Assembly: GCA_947427035.1 (NCBI GenBank)
Contig: CANEGK010000015.1
Location: 1 to 51,681 of the forward strand
Direction: 5' to 3'
DNA: 51,681 nucleotides
Source of the DNA: an uncultured Clostridium sp.
Lineage (GTDB): Bacteria; Bacillota; Clostridia; Oscillospirales; Butyricicoccaceae
Made by a program: the position numbers and the translations under genes. The notes beneath the pieces were generated by a model. The model was given only the letters and a program-made list of their open reading frames with translations, was not told the DNA's origin and made no database searches. Positions 5,971 to 14,566 of this stretch are shown here, one piece after another (the stretch's first letter is position 1; the number at the start of each line of letters is the position of its first letter).

Positions 5971-6645
5971 ATGGAATACAACGGCGATCCGCGGCAAAAG
6001 TTCCTGAACTTTTTGTTAGAACTTTATGTCCAGCCCCCGGCGGCGCAGCCCCCCGTCACCGTCGCGGCGGACAGCGTGCGCGAGCTTATCCTGGCGCAGG
6101 TTTCCTCTATCACCCTGTCCTACCTGACCTATCAGGCCAGCTCCATGCTGTATGAATCCTACAACCGTTCTGCGCGGCCCAAAAAAGAAGCGACCTGGGA
6201 AGCGATGATGGGCGCCATCGGCCGTTCAAAACTCCTTCAAAACGCGCTGAAATCGCTAATTTTTCATACAATCAAACAATTTTTACCGCAGCAGTTCGAG
6301 CTGCTTTCCGGCGACACCGAGGCGGACACCGGCGGGCCGAGCCGGATGCTTTGTATGCCGGCCCTTTTTACCGCGCAGGAAAAGGCGTACATTTTCGGGG
6401 ACCTGTTTCACCAGGTCGCGGCCCTGCTGTACCACCGGCGCTGCCGGCTGGAGCAGGTCGACTGCTCGTGGATGCATTACGCCGCGTTTTTGAGCACCAA
6501 CAGCAGCTCGATGATCGGCATTGCCGTCCTGCTTTTGCAGAACCTGCAATATCTGGATTTTGAGCAGGCCTGGCATTCGAAGGATTTGGGCGACGACTGG
6601 CTGCAAAACCTGGGCATCATCCCGCCCAGCGATGATGATTTGTAA
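5971..6645 (+). CDS. Unknown protein, 224 aa
   Basis: I do not recognise this soluble, mostly helical protein. The N-terminal half contains VRELILAQVSSITLSYLTYQ and a run of helices. The middle has a possible short linker (SGDTEADTGGPSR) and the C-terminus ends acidic, PPSDDDL. There are scattered Cys residues (LCMPA, YHRRCRLEQVDCSW) but no metal motif. The start is ATG 5971, with GAAAGGG 9 bases upstream; an ATG six codons earlier has no ribosome binding site. It is a single-gene unit following the structured RNAs, with a strong hairpin in its leader. There is no sign of transfer; its codon use looks like the backbone. Confidence 0.6.
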   Translation: MEYNGDPRQKFLNFLLELYVQPPAAQPPVTVAADSVRELILAQVSSITLSYLTYQASSMLYESYNRSARPKKEATWEAMMGAIGRSKLLQNALKSLIFHTIKQFLPQQFELLSGDTEADTGGPSRMLCMPALFTAQEKAYIFGDLFHQVAALLYHRRCRLEQVDCSWMHYAAFLSTNSSSMIGIAVLLLQNLQYLDFEQAWHSKDLGDDWLQNLGIIPPSDDDL

Positions 6646-6691
6646 AGCCTTTAGAAAATATTAAAATGTCAACTGTTGGTTTTCAGCAAAA

Positions 6692-6943
6692 TCATTTCGC
6701 AAGTTCCTGAAATGCTTCCATATTTTCCGCAATCAACTGATCTGCCAAAGTTTCGAGTTTTTGCTTTCTAGCCTTGCGAAGCGCCTGAATTTCGTCATAT
6801 TCATCGAAATCTACCACAATATAACGCGGGCGGTTATTTTTCAGAATAACCGCCATGCCGGTTTCATCAACTAAGCGCGTTACCTTTGAAAAGTTCTGGT
6901 TCGCCTCCGTCATCGGGACAAGCGCACTGGTATTGACCATCAT
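6692..6943 (-). CDS. Phd/YefM-family antitoxin, orphan
   Basis: The 83-aa protein matches the Phd/YefM fold: an N-terminal DNA-binding half (VPMTEANQNFSKVTRLVDE, then GMAVILKNNRPRYIVVDFDEYDEI across strand and helix) and a C-terminal charged helix that normally wraps a toxin (RKQKLETLADQLIAENMEAF). GAGGTGAG precedes the ATG-ATG at 6943/6940. In type II systems this protein represses its own operon and neutralises a RelE/YoeB- or Doc-like toxin encoded next to it. Here no toxin-sized frame follows: only 46 bases separate it from the convergent unknown gene. It is therefore an orphan antitoxin or housekeeping regulator. Confidence 0.8.
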   Translation of the reverse strand: MMVNTSALVPMTEANQNFSKVTRLVDETGMAVILKNNRPRYIVVDFDEYDEIQALRKARKQKLETLADQLIAENMEAFQELAK

Positions 6944-7011
6944 AAACTCACCTCGTCCATAGTATACGCCAAAAATAGGATAAAATCAACCTAGCTTTAT
7001 CGCAAAGAAAC

Positions 7012-7035
7012 GCCCTGAAGCACACGCTTCAGGGC
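7012..7035 (-). terminator. Terminator of tRNA-fMet
   Basis: GCCCTGAAGC (7012-7021) and GCTTCAGGGC (7026-7035) form a perfect 10-bp stem just downstream of the tRNA on the minus strand, followed by GTTTCTTT. Confidence 0.75.
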
Positions 7036-7040
7036 TTTAA

Positions 7041-7117
<77 letters not shown>

Positions 7118-7141
7118 CTATCCATTTTTGAATGCTTAATT

Positions 7142-7170
7142 AGCATACCATGCTGCCGGACTTTTGTCAA
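7142..7170 (-). promoter_or_regulatory. Promoter of tRNA-fMet
   Basis: On the minus strand TTGACA (7170-7165), a 17-bp spacer and TATGCT (7147-7142) lie about 25 bases before the tRNA 5' end. Confidence 0.8.
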
Positions 7171-7200
7171 CACTTTATTTAAAATATTTTCCCGGAGCCC

Positions 7201-7229
7201 TTTTATCGCAAAGCGCGATAAAATTTTTT
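7201..7229 (+). terminator. Terminator-like hairpin ahead of the xdhC promoter
   Basis: TTTTATCGC (7201-7209) pairs with GCGATAAAA (7215-7223) and is followed by T6. It would stop read-through entering the xdhC operon. Confidence 0.6.
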
Positions 7230-7301
7230 CTGCGCTTTTGATTTTTCTATATTGCTTTCTTTGTCCTGCGTCCGATGATACAATTTCGATTGCGAAAAAG
7301 C

Positions 7302-7330
7302 TTGTCCTTTTTCGCCGGCAATGCTATGAT
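7302..7330 (+). promoter_or_regulatory. Promoter of the xdhC-ABC-proA operon
   Basis: TTGTCC (7302-7307), a 17-bp spacer and TATGAT (7325-7330) place the start near 7337, giving a short 24-base leader before the ATG at 7361. No riboswitch fits in such a leader. Confidence 0.7.
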
Positions 7331-7360
7331 CCTATTACATGCGAAAAGGGGTTGTCTGCT

Positions 7361-8152
7361 ATGGATTTTCTGGACATTCTGCGGCGGCAGCTGCGCGCCT
7401 GTGAAGAGAACATTCCCCACGCCGTCGTCACCATTGTCGACGGCGACGGCACAACCCGCACCCGGGGGAAGATGCTGGTCTTTGCCGACGGGCGCTGTGT
7501 CGGGACGATTGGCGGCGGCGCTGTCGAGCAGCTGGCCGTGCGCGACGCGCGCGAAGCCCTTTGCACCGGCGCCGGCGGGCTGTATGCCTATGACCTGAAC
7601 ACCGAAGCCGCGGCGCGCGGCCTTGCCTGCGGCGGCGCGCTGCGCGTTCTCATCGAGGTATTCTGCGGCCGGCCGACGCTGGTCATGTGCGGCGGCGGGC
7701 ATGTGGGCATGGCCGTCATGCCGCTGGCGCGCTCGGTCGGTTTTCAGGTTGTTTTGGTGGACAGCCGCCCGGCCGAAGCCATTGTCGGCGCCGTTGCTTT
7801 GGCGGACCGTTTTGTGCCCGTCGCCGATTTTGAAGCCGGCCTGCGCGGGCTGGACGCCGCCCCCGGTTCTTACTACGTCATCGCCGGCCCCAACCACGAC
7901 TGCGACGGCGCAGCGCTCGCCGCCGCGCTGGACAAGGACGCCGCCTACGTCGGCATGATAGGCGGGGCCAGGAAAATCGACGCCATTTACGCCGCGCTGC
8001 GCGAAAAAGGCGTGCCGCAGCAGGCGCTCGACCGGGTTCACGCCCCCATCGGCCTGGACGTCGCGGGCGAGCGGCCCGAAGAAATCGCCGTCGCCATCAT
8101 GGCCGAAGTGCTCATGGTGCGCAACAAAAAGCCCCGGCCCGCCGGCCTTTGA
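7361..8152 (+). CDS. XdhC/CoxI-family protein
   Basis: The 263-aa protein has the two XdhC domains: an N-terminal part with TRGKMLVFADGRCVGTIGGG (about residues 27-50) followed by AVEQLAVRDA, and a C-terminal Rossmann part (PTLVMCGGGHVGMAV, about 105-120) ending with YVGMIGGARK. XdhC proteins bind molybdenum cofactor and help sulfurate and insert it into xanthine-dehydrogenase-type enzymes. The start is ATG 7361; the longer frame covers the promoter. It is the first gene of a long operon with DUF364, FmdE-like and ABC genes. No molybdenum hydroxylase is in the window, so the client enzyme is unknown, and a more general metal or redox role is possible. Confidence 0.85.
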   Translation: MDFLDILRRQLRACEENIPHAVVTIVDGDGTTRTRGKMLVFADGRCVGTIGGGAVEQLAVRDAREALCTGAGGLYAYDLNTEAAARGLACGGALRVLIEVFCGRPTLVMCGGGHVGMAVMPLARSVGFQVVLVDSRPAEAIVGAVALADRFVPVADFEAGLRGLDAAPGSYYVIAGPNHDCDGAALAAALDKDAAYVGMIGGARKIDAIYAALREKGVPQQALDRVHAPIGLDVAGERPEEIAVAIMAEVLMVRNKKPRPAGL

Positions 8153-8181
8153 GAGCGGCAGGCCCCGCAGGAGGATTTTTC

Positions 8182-8973
8182 ATGAAATTGATGGAGCGCG
8201 TGCTGGAAGCAGCCGAGCCGCACATGAAGGGCAAAGGGCTGCGCGTTGCCGACGGGGTCATCGGCATCAATTTTGTCGGCGTCAAGCTGAGTCATGGCCG
8301 CTGCCACTTTGTCTACCTGATGCGCGAAGCGCTGCCGTCGGGCGACATGATTTTTCCCTACGGCGAGCAGATGATCGGCATGGACGCGTGGGATGTTGCG
8401 CAGTGGGCGCTGACCGGCGCCGAGGATTTACAGCGCAGTCTGGGCGTCGCCGCGCTCAACGCCGCTTCGCCCTTCTTTTTTGACCCCGCTTACCAGAGCC
8501 CCGAGGATTTTTACGACAGCCTGACCGGCGACGACGTCCTGGGCGTCATCGGCCACATGCCGCCGCTGGTCGCGCGCTTTGGCGACAAGGTCAAGCGCTA
8601 TATTTCCTTTGACCGCGCCATCGATTTGCAGGGCAGTGTCGAGGGCGCGCAGGTCTACCCCATGGAGCGCGAAGCCGAGCTTTTGCCCACCTGCGACGTG
8701 GTCACCATCACCGGCACTTCCATGATCAACCACACCACCGAGGACATTCTTGCGCTGTGCACCAACGCCCGCGACATCATGCTGTCGGGCTTTTCCCTGC
8801 CCTATTACCCCGAAGCCTATCGCGGCAGCGGGCTGAGCGCCGTCGGCTCCACCTATTTTACCGAGGGGAGCGAGGCGCTGTTCCGCCCCCTGTCCCTGGC
8901 CGCCGGCCGCATGACCGTCCGGCAATACACCCGCAGCGCCTTCTGCCGGCTTCAGCCGATGAAGAGGCGTTAA
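8182..8973 (+). CDS. DUF364 (DUF4213/DUF364) protein
   Basis: The 263-aa protein matches DUF364-type proteins, with an N-terminal DUF4213 part (GVIGINFVGVKLSHG) and a Rossmann-like C-terminal part with DVLGVIGHMPPLV, YPMEREAELLPTCDVVTITG and a small-residue loop GTSMINHTTEDIL. A structure of a family member led to the proposal of heavy-metal or metal-chelate binding; the function is not proven. AGGAGG precedes ATG 8182. It begins 29 bases after the XdhC-like gene and is followed by the FmdE-like gene, the usual company of this family, next to metal-ligand transporters. Confidence 0.8.
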   Translation: MKLMERVLEAAEPHMKGKGLRVADGVIGINFVGVKLSHGRCHFVYLMREALPSGDMIFPYGEQMIGMDAWDVAQWALTGAEDLQRSLGVAALNAASPFFFDPAYQSPEDFYDSLTGDDVLGVIGHMPPLVARFGDKVKRYISFDRAIDLQGSVEGAQVYPMEREAELLPTCDVVTITGTSMINHTTEDILALCTNARDIMLSGFSLPYYPEAYRGSGLSAVGSTYFTEGSEALFRPLSLAAGRMTVRQYTRSAFCRLQPMKRR

Positions 8974-9019
8974 AGCAGCCTGCCGCTGCAAAACCATCAT
9001 TCATCCGGAGGTTTTTTCC

Positions 9020-9529
9020 ATGCATCCTGTCACCATCGAAGACTGCGTGCGCTTTCACGGGCACATGTGCGGCGGCGTCGCCATCGGCTTTGCCATGTCG
9101 CGCTTTGCCATGGAGCAGTTGGGCGCGCAGCCCGGCGAACGGCTTTATTGCCGCGCGGAGTTTCAAAATTGCATGACCGACGCCGTGCAGTGCGTCACCG
9201 GCTGTACGGCCGGCAAGGGCAACCTTGAAGTCTACCCCATCGGCAAGCGCGCGCTGACGCTGGTGCGCGCCGACACGGGCCGCGGGGTGCGCGTCACCGC
9301 CGACATCGAGTTCCCCGAGGGAATCAGCCGCGAAGAAAGCGCCGCTCTGGTCCTGGCGGCCGACCCCGCTTCCTTTTGCCGTGCGGCCGAAGCCACCCTG
9401 AAAATCCCGCAGAAAGAGCAGTCGGGCTTTGTCCGCTGTGCCGTCTGCGGCGAAGAATTCAGCAAATCGTGCGCCCGGCAGGTCGGCGGGCAGCTCTGCT
9501 GCCCCGACTGCGCAGAGCGCGCGCAATAG
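9020..9529 (+). CDS. FmdE-like protein with C-terminal zinc finger
   Basis: The 169-aa protein starts HPVTIEDCVRFHGHMCGG, the FmdE signature in which His and Cys likely bind metal. A second Cys pair follows (QNCMTD, VTGCTAGKGN). The C-terminus is a separate CxxC...CxxC zinc ribbon (CAVCGEEF...CCPDC) like that of TraR/DksA-type tails. FmdE was named from formylmethanofuran dehydrogenase operons, but most homologues occur in organisms without that pathway and have no settled role. CGGAGG precedes ATG 9020. Within this operon a role in metal or molybdopterin handling is reasonable, inferred only from neighbours. Confidence 0.85.
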   Translation: MHPVTIEDCVRFHGHMCGGVAIGFAMSRFAMEQLGAQPGERLYCRAEFQNCMTDAVQCVTGCTAGKGNLEVYPIGKRALTLVRADTGRGVRVTADIEFPEGISREESAALVLAADPASFCRAAEATLKIPQKEQSGFVRCAVCGEEFSKSCARQVGGQLCCPDCAERAQ

Positions 9530-9556
9530 CACTTTATATAATAAGGAGGACTTTGT

Positions 9557-11236
9557 ATGAAACCCATTTCCCGCCGGCTGAGCGCCCTGCTTCTCATTCT
9601 GGCGCTTGTTCTGACGCTCGGCCTGGCCGCCTGCAACAAGCAGGACGCGCCCGATCCCGCCCCCAGCGACAACCCCGGCACTGCCGACCCCGCTCCCGAA
9701 GGGGACGGAGACAAAGAGCCTGCCGAGCGCGTTCTGCGCATGGACTCCATGTCCAACGCCGGCTCCCCCGCCCCGTACCTGTCCTCGCCCAAAGGCGCGG
9801 GCTACGCCGTCGTCCAGTACATCTTTGACACGCTGGTCTGGAAGGACGACAAGGGCTTTTTCAACTATCTGGCCGAAAGCTACACGGTGTCTGACGACAA
9901 CAAAACCTATACCTTCAAGCTGCGCCCCGGCGTCACCTTTAACGACGGCACGCCCTTTACCGCCGAAGACGTCAAGTTCACCTTCGACTATATGACAGAG
10001 CACCCGTACAGCTGGGTGTCGACCTCCAACGTCAAGGAAACGCGCGTTGTCGACGAACTGACCGTCGAGGTCGAACTCAACGACGTTTACGTCGCCTTTA
10101 TCGCCGACGTTGCGGCCAACCTGCCCATGCTTCCCAAGCACGTTTACGAAAAAGTAGAGGACCCCACCACTTATTCCGAGCCCGACGCCTTTGTCGGCAC
10201 CGGCCCCATGATGCTGGAAAATTACGACGCCGACACCGGCGTTTACACCTATATCAAAAACCCCAACTATTTCTATGGCGACGTGCAGGTCGACCGCCTG
10301 ATTCTGTCGCCCTATGAAGACCCCAAGACCGCCCTTTTAAACGGCGAAATCGACGCTGCGACGACGACCAGCTACAAGCAGGCGCTCAGTCTGGAAGGCA
10401 CCGAGAACATCACCGTTTTGCAGGGCCAGAGCCTGTGGGTCTCGCGCCTGTACTTTAATTTCGACAATGCGGCGCTGGCCAACAAAGACGTGCGCCAGGC
10501 CATTTCTTACGCCATCAACCGCCAGGAAATTGTCGACAAAGCCTTTGGCGGCGCCGGCCTGCCCGGCACGGCCGGGTTTGTCCACCCCGAATCGCCGTGG
10601 TACAACAGCAACGTGACCGTGTACGAGCAGGACGTTGAAAAAGCCAAAGCCCTGCTGGCCGGGGCCGGCGCTTCGGACAGCGACGGCGACGGCATTCTGG
10701 AGTTCGGCGGCGCGCCCATGTCGTACGAGCTGCTCATTTCGGACTCTGACGAAGCGCTGGCCGAACTGCTTAAGTCCTGGCTGGGTGAAGTCGGCATCGA
10801 GCTGACCGTCAAGGCCGCCGACGACAGCACCGTCAAATCGCTCATTCAGGATGGCAGCTTTACCCTGGCCGCCAACGGCCACGGCAATTTCGGCGGTGAC
10901 CCGCAGTACCTGGCCGCCCTAGCCACCGACACCAGCGGCGCTTCCAAGGTCACCACCCAGGGCGGCGCCCGCTGGCAGAACAGCGAATTTGACGCCCTGT
11001 TTGCCCAGTCTTTACAGGAAATCGACCAGGCAAAGCGCGAAGAGCTTGTCGACCAGCTTCAGGTCATTGTCGCCGACGAGCTGCCCACGCTGTCGCTTTA
11101 TTTCAAGAGCAACGCTTCCGCCTACAATCGTTCGGTGTTCGACGGCTTTTACTACACGGCCGACGGCATTTCCAAAGGCGTCCCCTATCTGTACAATAAA
11201 ATCATTCTCGCCACCGGAACCTGGAAAGCCGAGTAG
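9557..11236 (+). CDS. ABC transporter solute-binding lipoprotein (peptide/nickel family)
   Basis: The 559-aa protein has a lipoprotein signal with hydrophobic core and lipobox LAAC (Cys26), then an acidic Pro-rich linker and a full SBP_bac_5 domain. Family hallmarks include FKLRPGVTFNDGTPFTAEDV, AISYAINRQEIVDKAFGGAG and a late SLYFKSNASAYNR. This family binds oligopeptides, nickel or nickel chelates, and other ligands; specificity cannot be read from sequence. AAGGAGG precedes ATG 9557. It is followed by two strong hairpins and then the permease and ATPase genes of the same importer. The preceding XdhC/DUF364/FmdE genes favour a metal-ligand over a nutrient peptide. Confidence 0.92.
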   Translation: MKPISRRLSALLLILALVLTLGLAACNKQDAPDPAPSDNPGTADPAPEGDGDKEPAERVLRMDSMSNAGSPAPYLSSPKGAGYAVVQYIFDTLVWKDDKGFFNYLAESYTVSDDNKTYTFKLRPGVTFNDGTPFTAEDVKFTFDYMTEHPYSWVSTSNVKETRVVDELTVEVELNDVYVAFIADVAANLPMLPKHVYEKVEDPTTYSEPDAFVGTGPMMLENYDADTGVYTYIKNPNYFYGDVQVDRLILSPYEDPKTALLNGEIDAATTTSYKQALSLEGTENITVLQGQSLWVSRLYFNFDNAALANKDVRQAISYAINRQEIVDKAFGGAGLPGTAGFVHPESPWYNSNVTVYEQDVEKAKALLAGAGASDSDGDGILEFGGAPMSYELLISDSDEALAELLKSWLGEVGIELTVKAADDSTVKSLIQDGSFTLAANGHGNFGGDPQYLAALATDTSGASKVTTQGGARWQNSEFDALFAQSLQEIDQAKREELVDQLQVIVADELPTLSLYFKSNASAYNRSVFDGFYYTADGISKGVPYLYNKIILATGTWKAE

Positions 11237-11256
11237 TCCCCCCTTTCTGTGTCTTT

Positions 11257-11321
11257 GCCGCGGCCCGGTGGGGCCGCGGCGCACGGACAGCGGCAAAAAT
11301 GATTTTTGCCGCTGTCCGTGC
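11257..11321 (+). promoter_or_regulatory. Two intra-operon stabiliser hairpins after the SBP gene
   Basis: Hairpin 1 is GCCGCGGCCC (11257-11266) with GGGCCGCGGC (11271-11280). Hairpin 2 has a 19-bp perfect stem (11281-11299 with 11303-11321) and a 3-nt TGA loop. They lie between the binding-protein gene and the permease gene, without a U-run after the stem. The usual effect is to protect the upstream mRNA and raise binding protein over membrane parts. Confidence 0.7.
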
Positions 11322-11372
11322 CCGTCTTCTGCGCCCGATTTAATCAATCCCCTTTAAAAGGCGGTGAAGCCC

Positions 11373-12344
11373 TTGCGCGCCAAACGGCTCGGCCTGATCC
11401 TTTTCAAGTACGTCCTGTTCCTTTTTCTGGTTCTTCTCATCAGCTTCTTTCTGCCGCGCCTCATTCCGGGCAGCCCGCTTTCCACCCTTGCCGGCGACGG
11501 CAGCGGCTATGGCAACGGGGTGCCGCTGGCTGCGCTCGAGCAGTTCGAAGCGTATTACTCCCCCACTCTGCCGCTGCCCCAGCAGTTTGCCCGCTACCTT
11601 TCGCACCTGGCGCGCTTTGACCTGGGGTACTCCTTTTTTTACAAGACGCCGGTTGCCGAACGCATTTGGGGCGCCGCGCGCTGGACGCTTCTACTGTCGC
11701 TGTCGGCTCTGGCGCTCGCCACCGTGTTCGGCACGCTTCTGGGCGTTCTGCTGGGTCTTTGGCGGCACGGCCGCGGCGCGCTCATGCTCCCGCCGCTTCT
11801 GGCGGTGCAGGCGGTGCCCACCTTTCTGCTGGCCGCTGTGGCGCAGATGCTTTTGGCCTACCGGCTTCGGCTTTTCCCCGCCACCGGCGCGGTGACGCCC
11901 GGCCTTCTGCCCGGCCAGCCGGGGTATGCCGCCGACGTGCTGGCGCACATGGCTCTACCCCTTATCGTTTTGACGCTGTCCGAAATCCCTTCCATCGCCA
12001 TTTTTGCCTATAACAGCACGCTGCGCGTCAAACAGGCCCCCTATGTGGCCTTTGCCCGCTACCTGAACATTGCGCCCCGGCAAATCAAACTCCGCTTTGT
12101 CGTCAAAAACATCGTGCCCGATCTTCTGGGTAAGCTCAACATTCAGGCCGTTCTGTGCATCATGGGCTCCATGTTTGTCGAAGCGGTCTTTTCCTACCCC
12201 GGACTGGGCCAGCTGCTGAAAAACGCCACCAGCTACCGCGATTACCCGCTGATGCAGGGCATTCTGCTCGTCTCCTGCCTGTACGGCATCGCTGTCAATC
12301 TGGTGTTCGAGCTGCTGCTTTCCCGCCATGTGCGGACGAGCTGA
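11373..12344 (+). CDS. ABC transporter permease, DppB/NikB type
   Basis: The 323-aa membrane protein starts with an N-terminal helix (LGLILFKYVLFLFLVLLISFF, read as one hydrophobic span of about 20), then RLIPGSPL, and has about five further helices. The inner-membrane BPD_transp_1 loop shows AFARYLNIAPRQIKLRFVVKN, the EAA-type coupling motif. The start is taken as TTG 11373, 8 bases after AGGCGG; a GTG at 11364 is too close to that site. It pairs with the next gene to form the heteromeric channel of the peptide/nickel importer. Confidence 0.85.
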   Translation: MRAKRLGLILFKYVLFLFLVLLISFFLPRLIPGSPLSTLAGDGSGYGNGVPLAALEQFEAYYSPTLPLPQQFARYLSHLARFDLGYSFFYKTPVAERIWGAARWTLLLSLSALALATVFGTLLGVLLGLWRHGRGALMLPPLLAVQAVPTFLLAAVAQMLLAYRLRLFPATGAVTPGLLPGQPGYAADVLAHMALPLIVLTLSEIPSIAIFAYNSTLRVKQAPYVAFARYLNIAPRQIKLRFVVKNIVPDLLGKLNIQAVLCIMGSMFVEAVFSYPGLGQLLKNATSYRDYPLMQGILLVSCLYGIAVNLVFELLLSRHVRTS

Positions 12345-12354
12345 GGGGACGGTG

Positions 12355-13164
12355 ATGCATATGCTCTTGCGGCTGCGCCGCCTTTCCCTTCGCAAGCGGA
12401 TCTGCCTGGCCATTCTGCTCTTTTACCTGCTGACCGCCCTTTTGGCCCCGCTTGTCATGCCCTATTCTGCGGACGATTTCAGCCACCCGGCGCTGCTGCC
12501 CCCCGGCGCCGGGCACCTGCTCGGCACCGACGAGATGGGGCACGACATTTTTTCCCTTCTGCTCAACGGCTTCCGCGTCAGCGTGGCGCTGGCGCTGGTC
12601 TCCGGCGCGCTTTCCACCCTGCTGGGGGCGCTGCTGGCCTTTTGCGCCTGTTATCTGGGCCGCGCGGCCGACGGGCTTCTGACCGCCTTTGCCAACCTTT
12701 TTCTCATCGTGCCCGAACTGGTCGTCATCATGTTCGTAGCCGTCTTTGCCGCCCCGACCACCGGCAACACCGTTCTCGTCATCGTCCTCTTTTCGTGGCC
12801 GCGCGTCTTTAAAATCATCCGCGGCCGCATCAAGGACTGTATCGGCGGCAGCCGGGTGCAGTACACGCTGATGATGAAGGGCAGCGTTCTCGACGTCGCG
12901 CGCAAGCTGCTGCCCGACGTTTTGCCTTCATTACAGGCCTTTTTTGTCCTGCAATGCAACAAAGCGGTTTTGTACGAAACCACGCTGGCCTTTTTCGGCG
13001 TCGGGGATCCGCTGGCCAAAACGTGGGGCAAGCTCATCCGCGCCGCCATGGATTATGAAAACCTGTACTACGACAACACCTTTCTGTGGTATCTTGTTCC
13101 GCCGGTTGCGGCCGTCGTTATATTTGTCGTCAGTCTGGCGCTGCTGGTGACGGAGGAAAAGTGA
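12355..13164 (+). CDS. ABC transporter permease, DppC/NikC type
   Basis: The 269-aa membrane protein has the NikC/DppC layout: an N-terminal helix, an extracytoplasmic segment with HLLGTDEMGHDIFSLLLNG (typical GTDxxGRD-like motif), four to five more helices, and a coupling loop with GSRVQYTLMMKGS. GAGGGG precedes ATG 12355; the earlier ATG at 12328 overlaps the previous gene without a ribosome binding site. It ends one base before the first ATPase gene. Confidence 0.88.
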   Translation: MHMLLRLRRLSLRKRICLAILLFYLLTALLAPLVMPYSADDFSHPALLPPGAGHLLGTDEMGHDIFSLLLNGFRVSVALALVSGALSTLLGALLAFCACYLGRAADGLLTAFANLFLIVPELVVIMFVAVFAAPTTGNTVLVIVLFSWPRVFKIIRGRIKDCIGGSRVQYTLMMKGSVLDVARKLLPDVLPSLQAFFVLQCNKAVLYETTLAFFGVGDPLAKTWGKLIRAAMDYENLYYDNTFLWYLVPPVAAVVIFVVSLALLVTEEK

Positions 13165-13165
13165 C

Positions 13166-13792
13166 ATGCTTGTGCTTGAAGACTACCGCATCGCCTACCC
13201 CGACGGGCCGACCCTTGCCTATCCGGACATTCATGTCGCCCGGGGCGAACTGGTCGGCCTGTTCGGCCCCAGCGGCTGCGGCAAAACCAGCCTGCTGGAA
13301 TCGCTGTTCGGCACGGCCTTTCCCGGCCGCGTCTCCTATCGATGCGCGCTGCTGGGCGGCGCGCCCTTGCCCCCGCCCGGCCCCGCGCTTTACCGCCGGG
13401 TCAGCTACTGCCCGCAGTTTTCGCAGGCTGCGCTCAACCCCAAACTGACGCTGCGCGCGCATGTGCGCCTGGTTCTGCGCGGCAACGGTCTTGCCGAAAG
13501 CGACGCCGATCTGCCCGGGCTGCTGGCGCGCTTGCGGCTCGACGAATCCCTGCTTTCCCGCCGCCCCGGCGGCCTGTCGGGCGGCCAACAGCAGCGGATG
13601 GTCCTTTTGCTGTGCGCGCTCAAAAAACCGGAACTGCTGGTGCTGGACGAGCCGTCGTCCGCCATTGACCTTATCACTTTGCGGGATATCGTCGATTTTC
13701 TTGATCATCTTAAAAGCCGCGCCGCCGTCCTGATGGTGGCGCACAGCCGCCCGCTGCTCGAGCGCGCGGCCGATCGCATTGTCGAACTGTAA
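13166..13792 (+). CDS. ABC transporter ATPase, DppD/NikD type, short form
   Basis: The 208-aa protein has all ABC motifs: Walker A GPSGCGKTS (about residues 35-43), Q-loop CPQFSQ, signature LSGGQQQR, Walker B LLVLDEPSS and switch His in MVAHS. It lacks the C-terminal oligopeptide/HPY extension common in DppD/NikD, so it is a minimal domain of nickel-type subfamily length. It energises the importer together with the following ATPase. It starts immediately after the permease gene stop (ATG 13166) and ends 21 bases before the second ATPase. Confidence 0.9.
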   Translation: MLVLEDYRIAYPDGPTLAYPDIHVARGELVGLFGPSGCGKTSLLESLFGTAFPGRVSYRCALLGGAPLPPPGPALYRRVSYCPQFSQAALNPKLTLRAHVRLVLRGNGLAESDADLPGLLARLRLDESLLSRRPGGLSGGQQQRMVLLLCALKKPELLVLDEPSSAIDLITLRDIVDFLDHLKSRAAVLMVAHSRPLLERAADRIVEL

Positions 13793-13813
13793 TACACTGA
13801 AAAGGATGCGCTT

Positions 13814-14566
13814 ATGCTGACGCTGGAACACATTCACAAGCATTACGGCAGCCTTTGCGCCGCAGACGACGTGACGCTGGAGCTGGCCGACGGCGAAAGC
13901 CTGGTTCTTGCCGGCGAAAGCGGCAGCGGCAAAACGACGCTGGCCAAGATCGCCGCCGGGGTACTGGCCCCCGACCGGGGCCGCGTGCTGCTCGATGGCC
14001 GGCCGCTCGCGCCGCTGTGCCGCCGCCGCTCCTTTGACCAGTGCGCCGGCATTCAATACATTTTTCAGGACCCCTACGGCGCGCTCGATCCGGGCTTTAC
14101 CGTCCGCAGGGCGCTGGACGAACCGGCGCGCATCTGCCGCCGCCGCGGCCGCGCCTTTCTGCCGGCCGAAGATGCGCTTTTCTATGTCGGCCTGTCCGAT
14201 TTCCTCGATCGGCCGCTGGGCGAGCTGTCGGGCGGCCAGCGGCAAAAGGTCTGCATCGCGCGGGCGCTCATGCCCCTGCCCCGCCTCATCATCGCCGACG
14301 AGTCAACCGCAATGCTCGACCGCCAGAGCGGCCTCGACGTCTTTGATTTGCTCAACCGCATTAAGGACGAAAAGGGCGTCAGCCTGCTCGTCATTCTGCA
14401 CGATGTGGATTTCTCCTATGCGCGGTGGGACCGCATCGCCGTCATGCGGCAGGGGAAAATCGTCGAGCAGGCGCGCTTTGCCGGTTTTCGCTCCAGCGCC
14501 TCTCACCCCTACAGCCGCGACCTGCTCGCAGCCTATGATTTTTTCAACAGGAGGGATCCTTCATGA
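13814..14566 (+). CDS. ABC transporter ATPase, DppF/NikE type
   Basis: The 250-aa ATPase shows Walker A GESGSGKTT (about residues 34-42), Q-loop YIFQDPYGALDP, signature LSGGQRQK, and Walker B LIIADEST in place of the usual DEP. The switch His is in VILHDVDFS. It is the second ATPase of the peptide/nickel-type importer, also slightly short at the C-terminus, with HPYSRDLL, the remnant of the oligopeptide extension. AAAGGATG precedes ATG 13814. It overlaps the proA start by 4 bases, so proA is coupled to it. Confidence 0.9.
   Translation: MLTLEHIHKHYGSLCAADDVTLELADGESLVLAGESGSGKTTLAKIAAGVLAPDRGRVLLDGRPLAPLCRRRSFDQCAGIQYIFQDPYGALDPGFTVRRALDEPARICRRRGRAFLPAEDALFYVGLSDFLDRPLGELSGGQRQKVCIARALMPLPRLIIADESTAMLDRQSGLDVFDLLNRIKDEKGVSLLVILHDVDFSYARWDRIAVMRQGKIVEQARFAGFRSSASHPYSRDLLAAYDFFNRRDPS

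Noticed and set aside
8858..10141. 427-codon minus-strand frame
   Set aside because: GC-rich antisense shadow of DUF364, FmdE-like and SBP genes, low-complexity Gly/Val/Ala composition.
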